A DNA stretch of 64,000 nucleotides. It comes from Burkholderia sp. GAS332 (lineage in GTDB: Bacteria; Pseudomonadota; Gammaproteobacteria; Burkholderiales; Burkholderiaceae). This document shows positions 17,272-26,404 of this stretch, piece by piece; position 1 is the first letter of the stretch; every line of letters starts with the position of its first letter. The stretch lies in NCBI GenBank assembly GCA_900142905.1, contig FSRV01000002.1, positions 4,526,001-4,590,000 of the forward strand. Direction: 5' to 3'. Both the position numbers and the translations under genes were made by a program. A model generated the notes under the pieces. The model was not told where the DNA came from, did no database searches, and worked only from the letters and a program-made list of their open reading frames with translations.

Positions 17272-19131
17272 ATGATCTCGATCTCTTATTCGCACGACCG
17301 GCAGCATCGGTTCGCCTGTGCGCTCGACGCCGCCCTCGGCCATCTGGTGGAGATTCCCGCCGCCTTGCTGGTGCTCGCGGAAATCGTCGTGCTGCTGGCC
17401 GGTGTCACGAGCCGCTATGTGCTGCACGCGCCGCTCGTCTGGTCCGATGAACTCGCCTCCATGCTGTTCCTGTGGCTCGCCATGCTCGGCGCCGTGATCG
17501 CCTTGCGGCGCGGCGAGCATATGCGGATGACGGCGTTAGTCGGCATGGCGCCGCCAGGCGTACGCGCCTTTCTCGACGTGGTCGCGATCGCCGCGCCGAT
17601 TGCGTTCCTCGCGATGGTGATCGGTCCGGCGATCAGCTTCGCGCAGGACGAATCGTTCATCACCACACCGGCGCTCGAACTGTCGAACTCGTGGCGCGCG
17701 GCGGCATTGCCGATCGGGTCGGCGCTGATGCTGCTGGTCGCCGTGGTGCGGCTTGCCCGCATGAGCAACTGGCGCCTGACGCTCGCCGGGATTGCAACGG
17801 TCGGCGCGCTGGTCGGCATCTTCGTTGCGCTCGGACCGCTGCTGCGCGATCTCGGCAATATCAACCTGTTGATCTTCTTTGTCGGTCTGGTGGCGCTCGG
17901 TGTGCTGAGCGGCGTGCCGATTGCCTTCTCGTTCGGACTCGCCACCTTCGGCTACCTTGCGCTGACCACGAATACGCCGATGCCGGTGGTGGTCGGCCGC
18001 ATGGACGAGGGCATGTCGCATCTGATCTTGCTCTCGGTGCCGCTCTTCGTGTTTCTGGGCCAGTTGATCGAGATGACCGGCATGGCCGCGGCGATGATCG
18101 CGTTCCTCGCGAGCCTGCTGGGTCACGTGCGCGGTGGGCTGTCGTATGTGCTGGTCGGTGCGATGTATCTGGTGTCGGGCATCTCGGGCTCGAAAGCCGC
18201 GGACATGGCAGCGGTCGCGCCCGTGCTGTTTCCCGAGATGAAAGCGCGCGGTGCGAAGCCGGGCGATCTGGTCGCGCTGCTGGCCGCGACCGGTGCGCAG
18301 ACCGAGACGATTCCGCCGAGCCTCGTGCTGATTACGCTCGGCTCGGTGACCGGTGTGTCGATCTCCGCGCTCTTCACCGGCGGCATGCTGCCGGGCATCG
18401 TGCTTGCCATCACGCTGTGCGCGGTGGTGCAGTGGCGTTACCGGCGCGAAGACCTGTCAGGCGTCAAACGCGCGACCCGTGGCGAGATTCTGCGCAAGCT
18501 GGTGATCGCAGTGCCGGCGCTCGCGTTGCCATTCGTGATTCGCGCGGCGGTGGTCGAAGGGATTGCCACGGCGACCGAAGTCTCGACCATCGGCATTGCG
18601 TATGCGGTGCTGGCGGGCTTGCTGATCTATCGCCGGTTCGAGTGGAAGCGGCTCAAGCCGATGCTGATCGATACCGCGACTTTGTCCGGCGCGATTCTGC
18701 TGATCATCGGTGCGGCGACGAGCATGGCGTGGGCGCTGACTCAATCGGGCTTCTCAGGAGAGCTTGCGGAGACGCTCGGCGGTTTGCCTGGCGGCGCGGC
18801 GATGTTCATGGCTGCCTCCATCTGCGTGTTCGTGATTCTCGGCAGCGTGCTCGAAGGCATTCCGGCGATTGTGCTGTTCGGCCCGCTGATGTTCCCGATC
18901 GCGCGACAGATGGGCATTCACGATGTGCACTACGCGATGGTGGTGATCCTGTCGATGGGTGTGGGCCTGTTCGCACCGCCCTTTGGTGTGGGCTATTACT
19001 CGGCTTGCGCGGTGAGTCGCATTCATCCTGACGAAGGCATGAAGCCGATTCTCGGCTACATCGCTGCGTTGATGGTCGGGTTGATCATCGTCGCCGCGGT
19101 GCCCTGGATTTCGACCGGCTTCCTGCATTGA
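17272..19131 (+). CDS. TRAP transporter fused permease (DctQ-DctM)
   Basis: A 619-residue inner-membrane protein joining both TRAP membrane subunits. Residues 1-190 are DctQ-like with four helices (including PLVWSDELASMLFLWLAMLGAVIALRRGEHM). A linker helix follows, then a DctM-like domain of about 12 helices with conserved FVGLVALGVLSGVPIAFSFGLA, GSKAADMAAVAPVLFPEM and PFGVGYYSA. The start is ATG 17272, four bases after the binding-protein stop. It drives sodium-dependent uptake of the substrate delivered by the upstream binding protein. Confidence 0.92.
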   Translation: MISISYSHDRQHRFACALDAALGHLVEIPAALLVLAEIVVLLAGVTSRYVLHAPLVWSDELASMLFLWLAMLGAVIALRRGEHMRMTALVGMAPPGVRAFLDVVAIAAPIAFLAMVIGPAISFAQDESFITTPALELSNSWRAAALPIGSALMLLVAVVRLARMSNWRLTLAGIATVGALVGIFVALGPLLRDLGNINLLIFFVGLVALGVLSGVPIAFSFGLATFGYLALTTNTPMPVVVGRMDEGMSHLILLSVPLFVFLGQLIEMTGMAAAMIAFLASLLGHVRGGLSYVLVGAMYLVSGISGSKAADMAAVAPVLFPEMKARGAKPGDLVALLAATGAQTETIPPSLVLITLGSVTGVSISALFTGGMLPGIVLAITLCAVVQWRYRREDLSGVKRATRGEILRKLVIAVPALALPFVIRAAVVEGIATATEVSTIGIAYAVLAGLLIYRRFEWKRLKPMLIDTATLSGAILLIIGAATSMAWALTQSGFSGELAETLGGLPGGAAMFMAASICVFVILGSVLEGIPAIVLFGPLMFPIARQMGIHDVHYAMVVILSMGVGLFAPPFGVGYYSACAVSRIHPDEGMKPILGYIAALMVGLIIVAAVPWISTGFLH

Positions 19132-19141
19132 TCCGCCGACG

Positions 19142-19168
19142 TACGAGGCTGCGCTATGCGGCCTCGTA
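19142..19168 (+). terminator. Hairpin between the TRAP permease and transketolase genes
   Basis: Inverted repeat TACGAGGC (19142-19149) / GCCTCGTA (19161-19168) with an 11-base loop, 10 bases after the permease stop. There is no T-run, so it may be an mRNA 3'-stability or processing hairpin rather than a full terminator; the downstream gene is on the same strand. Confidence 0.4.
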
Positions 19169-19252
19169 TGAAGTTCTGTCGCCCAGTCCGATTCGATTCG
19201 TTTTGATTGCCGCAGCCGCGTCTACCGGGGCTGCGTAGAGGAGCCTTTTGCC

Positions 19253-21322
19253 ATGTCCACCACTGAAGCTCAGCCTGCTGCACCGATTGTCGCGCTGACC
19301 GCATCGCCATCGCTGTCAGCCGTGGCCAAGCCAACGCAGTCCCATGCGAAAGCGCCCCAACTACCGCTGGCCGACGCGATCCGCTTCCTCTCCATCGATG
19401 CCATTCTGCAAGCGGGCGAGGGCCACCAAGGGGTGCCTCTCGGCATGGCCGAAATTGCGACCGCGCTGTTCACCCGGCACCTGAAATTCAATCCCGCCGA
19501 TCCGGCGTGGCCCGACCGCGACCGCTTCGTCTTGTCCAACGGCCACGGTTCGCTGCTGCTGTATTCGCTGCTGTATCTGACCGGTTATGCGGCGATCGGG
19601 CTGGACCAGCTCAAGACCTTCCGCGAACTCGGCTCGCATTGTGCGGGGCATCCCGAGTACGAGCCGGCGCACGGCATCGAGGCGACCACAGGTCCGCTCG
19701 GGCAGGGGATCGCCAACGCCTTCGGCATGGCCATCGCCGAAGCGTATCTCGCGGCGAAATTCGGTAGCGATCTCGTCGATCACTACACGTATGCGTTCGT
19801 CGGCGACGGCTGTCTGCAAGAGGGTATCGGTCAGGAAATGATTTCGCTGGCGGGGCACCTGCGGCTCGGCAAACTGATTCTCTGCTGGGACGACAATCAG
19901 ATCACCGACGACGGCAGCACCTCGCTCTCGATCAGCGAAGACGTCTGCGCGCGATTTCGCGTGGGCGGCTGGCAGGTGATTGAAGTCGATGGTCACGATC
20001 TCGAAGCCGTATCCGCAGCGTTGACGATTGCGCGCGCCGACCCGAGGCCGTCAATGCTTGCCTGCAAGACGGTGATCGGCCGCGGCATTGCGCGATTGCA
20101 AGGGCAGCGCGGCGGGCATAGCGGCAAGCTGTTTCAGTCGGATGCCGAGGCGGCACGCGAACAGCTCGGCTGGCCGCATGCGCCGTTCGACGTGCCCACC
20201 GACGTCCTGAACGCATGGCGCGAAGCGGGCCGGCGGAGTAGCGAGGAATACAACGCGTGGCACGCGCGCCTCGCCGCTTTGCCGGACACGCAGTGCGCCG
20301 AGTTCGAGCGGGTCCAGGCGGGCGGCTTGCCGGACGGCTGGCGCGACGTACTGGACGATTACCGCAATCGTGCAGTCGAGCGTGACGAGCCGCAAGCGGG
20401 CATCACCGTGTCGGGCGAGATCAGTGATCTGTTCGCGACGCTGCTGCCTGAGCGCATGGTTGGTTGTGCCGATCTCGAAGCGCCTACGGGCCACAAGCGC
20501 CAGTTGCGCGCCTTCACTGCGGATGACCACAGCGGCGCCTACGTCCATTGCGGCGTGCGGGAACATCTGATGGGCGCGATGGCCAACGGCATGGCTGCAC
20601 ACGGCGGCATCGTCGCGACCAGCGTCACCTATCTGGCGTTCTCCGACTACCAGCGTCCGGCGATGCGTATGGCCGCGCTGATGGGCTTGCCGGTGCATTT
20701 CGTGTTCAGCCACGACTCGATCGGCGTCGGCAAGAACGGGCCGACGCATCAACCCGTCGAGATCCTTGCATCATTGCGCGCCATGCCGAACATGCGCGTG
20801 CTGCGTCCCGCCGACGCCGTTGAAGCCGCCGAGTGCTGGGCGCTCGCGCTTGAGCACCGCAGTGGCCCGAGCACCTTGGTGTTCGCGCGCCAGGCGCTGC
20901 CGCTGGTGCGTCGCGAGTACAGCGCCGAGCCGTTGTCTCAGCGCGGCGCGTACGTGCTGGCTGAGGCGGAGGGCGGGCCGCGTGCGGTGACGTTGCTCGC
21001 AACCGGCTCTGAAGTCGCGCTGGCGCTGCAGGCGCGTAGCCAGTTGCAGGACGAAGGCATTGCGACTGCGGTGGTGTCGATGCCGTGCTGGGAAATCTTC
21101 GACGAACAGGACGCGGACTATCGCGCTGCGGTGTTGGGTTCAGGCACCGTGCGCATCGGCATCGAGGCCGCATTGCGTTTCGGTTGGGACCGCTATCTCG
21201 GCGAACGCGGCGGTTTTGTCGGGATGACCGGCTTCGGTGCTTCCGCCTCTGCGGAGACGTTGTATGAGCACTTCGGCATCACGGCGCAGCACGTCGTCGC
21301 CGAAGCGAAGCGGCACTTGTAA
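19253..21322 (+). CDS. Transketolase, full length
   Basis: A 689-residue single-chain transketolase. ATG 19253 follows AGAGGAG. An N-terminal extension of about 35 residues, rich in Ala/Pro/Ser, precedes the PP domain (FVLSNGHGSLLLYSLLYL, TTGPLGQGIANAFGMA, GDGCLQEGIGQEMISLAG...DDNQITDDG). The Pyr domain has the activating Glu in GVREHLMGAMANGMAAHGG and the FSHDSIGVGKNGPTHQPVEIL loop, and the C-terminal domain follows FARQALP. It lies in the same strand and cluster as the split transketolase, which suggests a dedicated enzyme for this pathway rather than the housekeeping pentose-phosphate copy (tkt/cbbT), though that cannot be excluded. Confidence 0.92.
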   Translation: MSTTEAQPAAPIVALTASPSLSAVAKPTQSHAKAPQLPLADAIRFLSIDAILQAGEGHQGVPLGMAEIATALFTRHLKFNPADPAWPDRDRFVLSNGHGSLLLYSLLYLTGYAAIGLDQLKTFRELGSHCAGHPEYEPAHGIEATTGPLGQGIANAFGMAIAEAYLAAKFGSDLVDHYTYAFVGDGCLQEGIGQEMISLAGHLRLGKLILCWDDNQITDDGSTSLSISEDVCARFRVGGWQVIEVDGHDLEAVSAALTIARADPRPSMLACKTVIGRGIARLQGQRGGHSGKLFQSDAEAAREQLGWPHAPFDVPTDVLNAWREAGRRSSEEYNAWHARLAALPDTQCAEFERVQAGGLPDGWRDVLDDYRNRAVERDEPQAGITVSGEISDLFATLLPERMVGCADLEAPTGHKRQLRAFTADDHSGAYVHCGVREHLMGAMANGMAAHGGIVATSVTYLAFSDYQRPAMRMAALMGLPVHFVFSHDSIGVGKNGPTHQPVEILASLRAMPNMRVLRPADAVEAAECWALALEHRSGPSTLVFARQALPLVRREYSAEPLSQRGAYVLAEAEGGPRAVTLLATGSEVALALQARSQLQDEGIATAVVSMPCWEIFDEQDADYRAAVLGSGTVRIGIEAALRFGWDRYLGERGGFVGMTGFGASASAETLYEHFGITAQHVVAEAKRHL

Positions 21323-21340
21323 ACCATCGAGGGCATGACC

Positions 21341-22306
21341 ATGCAAAGAATCGTTTTTCTCGACCGCGCGACGCTTGCGCCGCAGATCGTGTTGCGCGAG
21401 CCGCGCTTCGAACATCAACTGATCGAACACGATCACACGACGCCGGATCAATTGCTGAAGCGGCTGGCCGGCGCATCGATCGCGATCACCAACAAGGTGC
21501 CGCTGACGAAAGAAATCCTCGCGCAACTGCCGGATCTGAAACTCGTCGCGGTTGCCGCCACCGGCACCGATTGCGTCGATAAGGCCGCCTGCCAGGAACT
21601 CGGCATCGCGGTGAGCAATATTCGCGGCTATGCGATCAACACGGTGCCGGAGCACACCTTTGCACTGATCCTCGCGCTGCGGCGCAATCTGATCGCTTAC
21701 CGCGACGATGTGCTCGCCGGCGAGTGGCAGAAGTCAGGGCAATTCTGCTTCTTCACGCATGCGATTCACGATCTGGCCGGCGCGCGACTCGGCATCATCG
21801 GCGAAGGGGTGCTTGGGCAGCGCGTCGCGGAAATCGGCAAAGCCTTCGGCATGCTGCCGATGTTCGCCGCTCACAAGGGGAAGACGGGGCTCGGCCCGCT
21901 TTACACGCCGTGGGACGAGGTGCTCGCGACCAGCGACATCATCACCGTGCACAGTCCGCTCACACCGCACACGCGCAACATGCTTGCGATGCCGGAGTTC
22001 CGCGCGATGAAGCGCAAGCCTTTGATCATCAACACGGCGCGCGGCGGACTGGTCGACGAAAGCGCGTTGGTGCAGGCGCTCGACGAGGGTTTGATCAGTG
22101 GTGCAGGTTTCGATGTGACCGCGAGCGAACCACCCCCTGAGGACAATCCGCTGATGCGTGCGGCCGGCCGGCCGAACGTCATTCTCACGCCGCATATCGC
22201 ATGGGCGTCGGCCGAGGCGCAACAGTGTCTTGCCAATCAGTTAATGGACAACATCGACAACTTCGTCCGCGGTGCGCCGACCAATCTGGTGTTGGGGTCA
22301 TATTGA
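21341..22306 (+). CDS. D-2-hydroxyacid dehydrogenase, glycerate dehydrogenase-like
   Basis: A 321-residue NAD-dependent D-2-hydroxyacid dehydrogenase. The nucleotide site is GIIGEGVLGQRVAEIGKAFGM; catalytic Arg in INTARGGLVDESALVQAL, Glu in the segment before DNPLM and His in TPHIAWAS are all present. It resembles hydroxypyruvate reductase/glycerate dehydrogenase (hprA). I choose ATG 21341, seven bases after GAGGG (21329-21333); ATG 21335 would leave only one base of spacing. It lies 18 bases after the transketolase. Since hydroxypyruvate is a transketolase ketol donor, a hydroxypyruvate/glycerate role is attractive but inferred. Confidence 0.88.
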   Translation: MQRIVFLDRATLAPQIVLREPRFEHQLIEHDHTTPDQLLKRLAGASIAITNKVPLTKEILAQLPDLKLVAVAATGTDCVDKAACQELGIAVSNIRGYAINTVPEHTFALILALRRNLIAYRDDVLAGEWQKSGQFCFFTHAIHDLAGARLGIIGEGVLGQRVAEIGKAFGMLPMFAAHKGKTGLGPLYTPWDEVLATSDIITVHSPLTPHTRNMLAMPEFRAMKRKPLIINTARGGLVDESALVQALDEGLISGAGFDVTASEPPPEDNPLMRAAGRPNVILTPHIAWASAEAQQCLANQLMDNIDNFVRGAPTNLVLGSY

Positions 22307-22765
22307 CCCAAGTAACAAGGGAAACCGCGTCGCGCCGCGCGCGGATTGTCGGATGAATCGCGGCCACCTCGATCGCGAAGGAAATAGTTCGTTGCCGACA
22401 AATATCTGACGACTCCGGACGAGAAAATTGCCTCTCTCCAACCGGATGTTCCATCCCATCGCGCTGTAGTCCACGGTGGCCGCGGGCGCAGAGAATGCCC
22501 GCGGCTTTCTGACTATCTCGCTCGGACCGCGCGACCGTTCAGCACAGATTTTTTTTTCGCATTAGCATAGCAAGGGTGTTCAGTGCCGTTCGGTGGAGTG
22601 AATCACCGGACCATTGCCACTGAACCATCAACGTGTGCGGGTTGCGCAGTCATCCCCACATCAGCTCATCGCAGGCTCACACTGCGAACCTGCCGTTCGA
22701 CGTGCTGTTCGAACAGACGGCCGTCATTCATCCAATCGCATCGATTGAACGAATCGTTAGTTAAT
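22307..22765. other. Intergenic region with a terminator and an AT-rich promoter-like stretch
   Basis: A 459-base gap. It holds a strong hairpin (22479-22505, listed separately) and then an unusually AT-rich stretch around 22549-22572 (TTTTTTTTCGCATTAGCATAGC) that may contain the promoter of the 22766 gene. An open frame from 22583 continues into that gene but its first 60 residues look random. Confidence 0.5.
22479..22510 (+). terminator. Rho-independent terminator downstream of the catabolic cluster
   Basis: Perfect 9-bp stem GCCGCGGGC (22479-22487) / GCCCGCGGC (22497-22505), 9-base loop, followed by TTTCT. It lies about 170 bases after the D-2-hydroxyacid dehydrogenase and probably ends the 13346-22306 transcript. 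Confidence 0.7.
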
Positions 22766-23416
22766 ATGAGGAATGTACGCACATCATTGATAGTCGGAGT
22801 GCTGATCGTCGAGTTGGTGTTCGGCGTCTTTTTACTGTCACAGAAGAGCCATCGCTCGACGGTCGACACCGACGTCACGACAAATAGCTCGGCGCAATGG
22901 GCTGCGACTTCCCCCCAATTGGGTGACACCCATGTGGCCGCGGGAAGTGTGATCGGCGCGACCGCTCTCTCCGGCAACACAGCGACGGGTGCCGGGCAGT
23001 CTACGAGCGGGATCGTGGCGGCGCAATCCGACTCGCCAGTTCAAGTCGCCGCGCAAGCGCCGCGACCGGACACGCGACCACGCGAACCGGTCGCCGTCCG
23101 TGCTTACGCAGAGCCGAGGACGAACCCACCGTCGCGAACCGAAAGCAGGCATGACAGCCTGCAGCGCCGTGGTTTGAATCCGGTTGCGTCCGCAATGACG
23201 GATGAATTGGTCAAAGAGTCCGCCAAACTCGATCCGGCGCTGCCGCCGCCGTCGGCGTCGGCACTGCCGCTGCCGCCGCCGGACCAACCCGGCCGTAACA
23301 ACGCGGACCATTCCGGCTCGAACCCGGTTGCGGCTGCGATGACGGAGCAGCTTGTCAGAGAGTCCGCGAAACTCGATCCGGCACTCCCGCCGCCGGACCA
23401 GTCCGGCGTGAAGTAA
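22766..23416 (+). CDS. Membrane-anchored low-complexity protein of unknown function
   Basis: A 216-residue protein with one N-terminal transmembrane helix (RTSLIVGVLIVELVFGVFLL, residues about 5-24), then a polar Ser/Thr/Ala/Pro-rich periplasmic region with no family I recognise. The C-terminal half contains a 27-residue unit twice (23171-23251 and 23315-23395), each reading NPVA(S/A)AMT(D/E)(E/Q)LV(K/R)ESAKLDPALPPP, separated by a Pro-rich linker. Met at 22766 is the first sensible start; the upstream part of the frame from 22583 has no hydrophobic or family signal. It may be an envelope-spanning adaptor, but this is a guess. Confidence 0.65.
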   Translation: MRNVRTSLIVGVLIVELVFGVFLLSQKSHRSTVDTDVTTNSSAQWAATSPQLGDTHVAAGSVIGATALSGNTATGAGQSTSGIVAAQSDSPVQVAAQAPRPDTRPREPVAVRAYAEPRTNPPSRTESRHDSLQRRGLNPVASAMTDELVKESAKLDPALPPPSASALPLPPPDQPGRNNADHSGSNPVAAAMTEQLVRESAKLDPALPPPDQSGVK

Positions 23417-23440
23417 GCGCGCAACGTGAAGCGTGAGTGG

Positions 23441-23953
23441 CTATCGGTAGAACACGTAGTCCGCGAGATAGGGTGAGCTTCCCGTTTCATGTTCCGTCGA
23501 ACACGGTGCCGTCGGCGCTAACCCGCCGACGGTATGCACGCGCTGGACATACCGCACCGCTGACAGTGCGCCGCTACCGGACGTGCTATGCGTTTCGAGC
23601 AACAACTGTGGGATGCTCGCCCGTGTTTCGCTGGGCTGCTGGGCAATCACGTGGCCTATGATCCGGCTGCCATCCTCCGCTTCCCATGACGGCCCCGCGC
23701 CATGCCGGACCGCGGCGTGGCCGCTCGCGTCGTAGAGCGTCGCGAGTGGACTCTTGAACACCCATCCGAGACGATGCTGTGCGTCGAATTCGCACGAGTA
23801 ATTCTGTACGCCGGACGCAGCGAGTGTCATCACGCGTTCGGCTTCGGGTGGGTCGATGGATGCACTCGGCGGACTTGCGGGTGGCGTGACACACGCGGCG
23901 AGCATGGATAAGGCGAGGGTTGCGAAGCTTGCTTGCGAAATCGTCCTGAGCAT
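23441..23953 (-). CDS. DUF3455 family lipoprotein
   Basis: A 170-residue predicted lipoprotein. The signal peptide ends in a lipobox (SMLAACVTPP, Cys at about residue 21). The rest matches DUF3455: YSCEFDAQHRLGWVFKSPLATLYDASGHAAVRHGAGPSWEAEDGSRIIG, with YVQRVHTVGGLAP and an ending in YLADYVFYR. The start is ATG 23953 after GAGGTG with 7-base spacing; the open frame extends to 24130 without support. It converges on the 22766 gene. Function unknown; it is exported to the periplasm or outer membrane. Confidence 0.88.
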   Translation of the reverse strand: MLRTISQASFATLALSMLAACVTPPASPPSASIDPPEAERVMTLAASGVQNYSCEFDAQHRLGWVFKSPLATLYDASGHAAVRHGAGPSWEAEDGSRIIGHVIAQQPSETRASIPQLLLETHSTSGSGALSAVRYVQRVHTVGGLAPTAPCSTEHETGSSPYLADYVFYR

Positions 23954-24104
23954 GGGTATCACCTCGAGTGACCGAGCGAGTGGCAGGGCATGGTGGTTGT
24001 AGGCGTTGAGTATGACCGGTGAAACGGCTAGTCGGGATAGTACGCGTGATCTTATGCGTGCCGGGAATCTGCTTGCGCAGCGGGTTGTGATCCCGTTTGT
24101 GCGG

Positions 24105-25442
24105 CTATCGCTCCCCTGCCACACGGGCAATTCGGTCCCGGACTACGCCAATCGCCTGTTTAAGTGCGTAAACGTCGTGGATGTAACGCTGCGGCATCCG
24201 GATCTGATTGGCATGCGCATCGATGTGCTCGATCTCGTCCTGCCATTGTGCAATCTGGCTCGGAGTGGGTTGGCGGTTTTTCCATATTTCATCTTCCAGC
24301 GCTTTGATCTCGCGATACCAGACAACCAGGCGTTTCTTTATCCGCGCCTCGGCCATACGCGGTAACGCCTGCAGCAGTCCCAGCAGTAAAGCCATGAAGG
24401 GGAGCAGGATCAGCAGACGTCTTTCGATAAAGCTGGCCAGCCAGAATGGCAGGTAGCGCTGCAGGAAGGGGCGCCCCGTTTTGAAGTAGCGCTCGCTCTC
24501 TTCGGAAACAGGAAATTCCTCAGTGTTCAGATTGGGAAACACGCCAAGCGGCGTGAAGTAATCTTCGCCGCCGTGGACGGTTTTGGCCGCGTCCAGCAAC
24601 AGGTAGACCAGCGCGGGGTGCAGCGTGTCTTTGGCGACGAGCAAAGCGGTAGCGGCGAGCAGCGTGACGTCGGTTTGCGGCAGATCGTTGACGATGCTGG
24701 TCGCGGCGCGCGGAAAAATCACCTTGGATAGCGACGGGAATTTCTGGACCAGCGCATCGGCCTGCGCAAAACTCATCAGTTTGAGATCGCTGTTCAGCAG
24801 CGTTGTCTGCATGGCCGCATCGGGCCGGCCGATAAAGAAAGCCGCATCCACTTGACCATTTTCGAGACCCTGGTAGGCCTGGTTCGCGTCCATTTCGAGC
24901 AGCGTCGTATTGTCCCGTGTGATGCCGCTGTATCCGAGCAGGACTTGGGCGACGTTCAGCAGGCCGCTGCCAGGAACACCGATTGAAATCCGCTTGCCAC
25001 GCAGTTGTGCCAGCCGGTTGATGGTGGACTCGCCACGGTAGAACACCCAGATCGGTTCATAGGAGACGGCGGCAATGGTCTTCAGGTGGTCGGTGTCTTT
25101 CGGGCTGGTGGTGCCGGACTGGATGAAGCCCACCTCGTATTCGCTTTGCGGATCTGTCAAGCGCTGATAGTTTTCGTTCGAACCCGATGAGCTGCGGATA
25201 TCAAGCTTAATGCCATCGCGTTTCAGGATGGGAGCATAGCGATCTGCAAAGCCGCGATAGATCCCGTTGTCTGCTCCGGTTGTGATGACGATCGTGTGCC
25301 GGAAGGCGGGTTCGAGAATGACCGCGATCCCCCAACCTAGTACGGCCGTCAGCAGTATCACGCCGGCGATGAGAAGCCGCCGGCGACCCGGTGTCATCGG
25401 GACTTTTTCGTTGCGATGAAGCGCGGGGTTGTGCCTGGGCAT
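24105..25442 (-). CDS. TAXI-family solute-binding protein with a C-terminal membrane helix
   Basis: A 445-residue TAXI (TRAP-associated extracytoplasmic immunogenic) binding protein. There is an N-terminal transmembrane anchor (RRLLIAGVILLTAVLGWGIAVIL), then the TAXI domain (TIVITTGADNGIYRGFADRYAPIL, LDIRSSSGSNENYQRL, RISIGVPGSGLLNVAQVLLGYSGI), then at about residues 340-362 a second membrane helix (ERRLLILLPFMALLLGLLQALP) and a basic, helical C-terminal tail of about 80 residues that would lie in the cytoplasm. Usual TAXI proteins stop near 320 residues. There is no TRAP permease beside it; the next gene upstream is an orphan response regulator. This form could sense a ligand rather than feed a transporter. 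Confidence 0.87.
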   Translation of the reverse strand: MPRHNPALHRNEKVPMTPGRRRLLIAGVILLTAVLGWGIAVILEPAFRHTIVITTGADNGIYRGFADRYAPILKRDGIKLDIRSSSGSNENYQRLTDPQSEYEVGFIQSGTTSPKDTDHLKTIAAVSYEPIWVFYRGESTINRLAQLRGKRISIGVPGSGLLNVAQVLLGYSGITRDNTTLLEMDANQAYQGLENGQVDAAFFIGRPDAAMQTTLLNSDLKLMSFAQADALVQKFPSLSKVIFPRAATSIVNDLPQTDVTLLAATALLVAKDTLHPALVYLLLDAAKTVHGGEDYFTPLGVFPNLNTEEFPVSEESERYFKTGRPFLQRYLPFWLASFIERRLLILLPFMALLLGLLQALPRMAEARIKKRLVVWYREIKALEDEIWKNRQPTPSQIAQWQDEIEHIDAHANQIRMPQRYIHDVYALKQAIGVVRDRIARVAGER

Positions 25443-25681
25443 TGTTTGCCTCTCTCGTTCGGCGCTGCTCGCCAGGTCTTTGCCGCGCGCAGTCGTCGTG
25501 GAGATGGCGTCGAGGTCGCAGCGTGGTCAATAGTTGCAGGCGGCGCCGCGAAGTTCGTCGCGTGAAGCGTTGGTCTTGCCGCGCTGCGGGGGTGTCTGAC
25601 AGACAGCATGGATAATGCAGCGCCTTGAACGCCTTGTCCACATCCGTGCTTAAGCTGGCGATCGTCGCGATGAGTGAACAA

Positions 25682-26404
25682 TCAATGCTGCGTGGCATGT
25701 CGCGCGCCATCCGGCACGAATACATAACCATGACTGCGGACGGTCTGGATGAACCTCGGCGAGGAGGGGTTGGTCTCGAGGATTCTGCGCAACCGCCACA
25801 CCTGGACATCGATCCCTCGGCCGGTGTGGTCGTCCTCCGGGCCGTGCAGCAACTCAAGCAGGTGCTCCCGGGTCAGCGTGCGCATGGGGTGATTGACGAA
25901 AACCTTAAGCAGCGCGAATTCTCCCGCCGATAGCGTGAGCCGGCTGTTCTCCATGTTGAGTGTGCGCAGCTGAAGGTCGAGCGTGAACGGGCCGAATACG
26001 GCGACTTCATGTTCTTTGCGCGCGGCGCTCGATGCAGACTGGGTTTGTCGCCGCAATACGGCCCGCATGCGCGCAAGGAGTTCGCGAGGATTGAAGGGTT
26101 TGCCGATACAGTCGTCCGCGCCCATTTCGAGTCCCACGATCCGGTCCATGTCGTCGGCGCCTGAGGTCAGAATCACCGGGACCGTGTTGCCCGCCGCGCG
26201 TAGGGTGCTCAGCGCTGCAAGGCCATTCAGGCCTTGCATGATCGGGTCGAGGACAATCAGATCGGGCGGATCCCGTTTGATATGGTCTCCGAGCGACCTC
26301 ACCTCATGCAGAACGGAGACCGCCATACCCTCCCGTCCGAGGAAGTCGGCCAGCGACCCAAGTAGATCGATATCGTCGTCAACGACCAGTATCTGAGTTG
26401 TCAT
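25682..26404 (-). CDS. OmpR/PhoB-type response regulator without a neighbouring kinase
   Basis: A 240-residue two-component response regulator. The receiver domain (residues 1-120) has the acidic pair in VVDDDID, phosphoacceptor Asp53 in LIVLDPIMQG, Thr/Ser in ILTSGADD and Lys in GKPFNPREL. The C-terminal winged helix (about residues 135-235) contains LTLSAGEFALLKVFVNHPMRTLTREHLLELLHG and YVFVPDGARH. No histidine kinase is encoded nearby. The nearest gene on the same strand is the TAXI protein, 239 bases downstream, with no other ORF I can support in the gap. Confidence 0.92.
   Translation of the reverse strand: MTTQILVVDDDIDLLGSLADFLGREGMAVSVLHEVRSLGDHIKRDPPDLIVLDPIMQGLNGLAALSTLRAAGNTVPVILTSGADDMDRIVGLEMGADDCIGKPFNPRELLARMRAVLRRQTQSASSAARKEHEVAVFGPFTLDLQLRTLNMENSRLTLSAGEFALLKVFVNHPMRTLTREHLLELLHGPEDDHTGRGIDVQVWRLRRILETNPSSPRFIQTVRSHGYVFVPDGARHATQH

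Noticed and set aside
17472..19031. 519-residue plus-strand frame inside the TRAP permease gene
   Set aside because: Arg/Asp/Ala-rich alternate-frame reading of the permease; no domain and the permease frame is unambiguous.
25207..25857. 216-residue minus-strand frame between the TAXI and response regulator genes
   Set aside because: It overlaps both in another frame and reads as Arg/Thr/Ser-rich sequence; the gap of 239 bases holds no supported gene.
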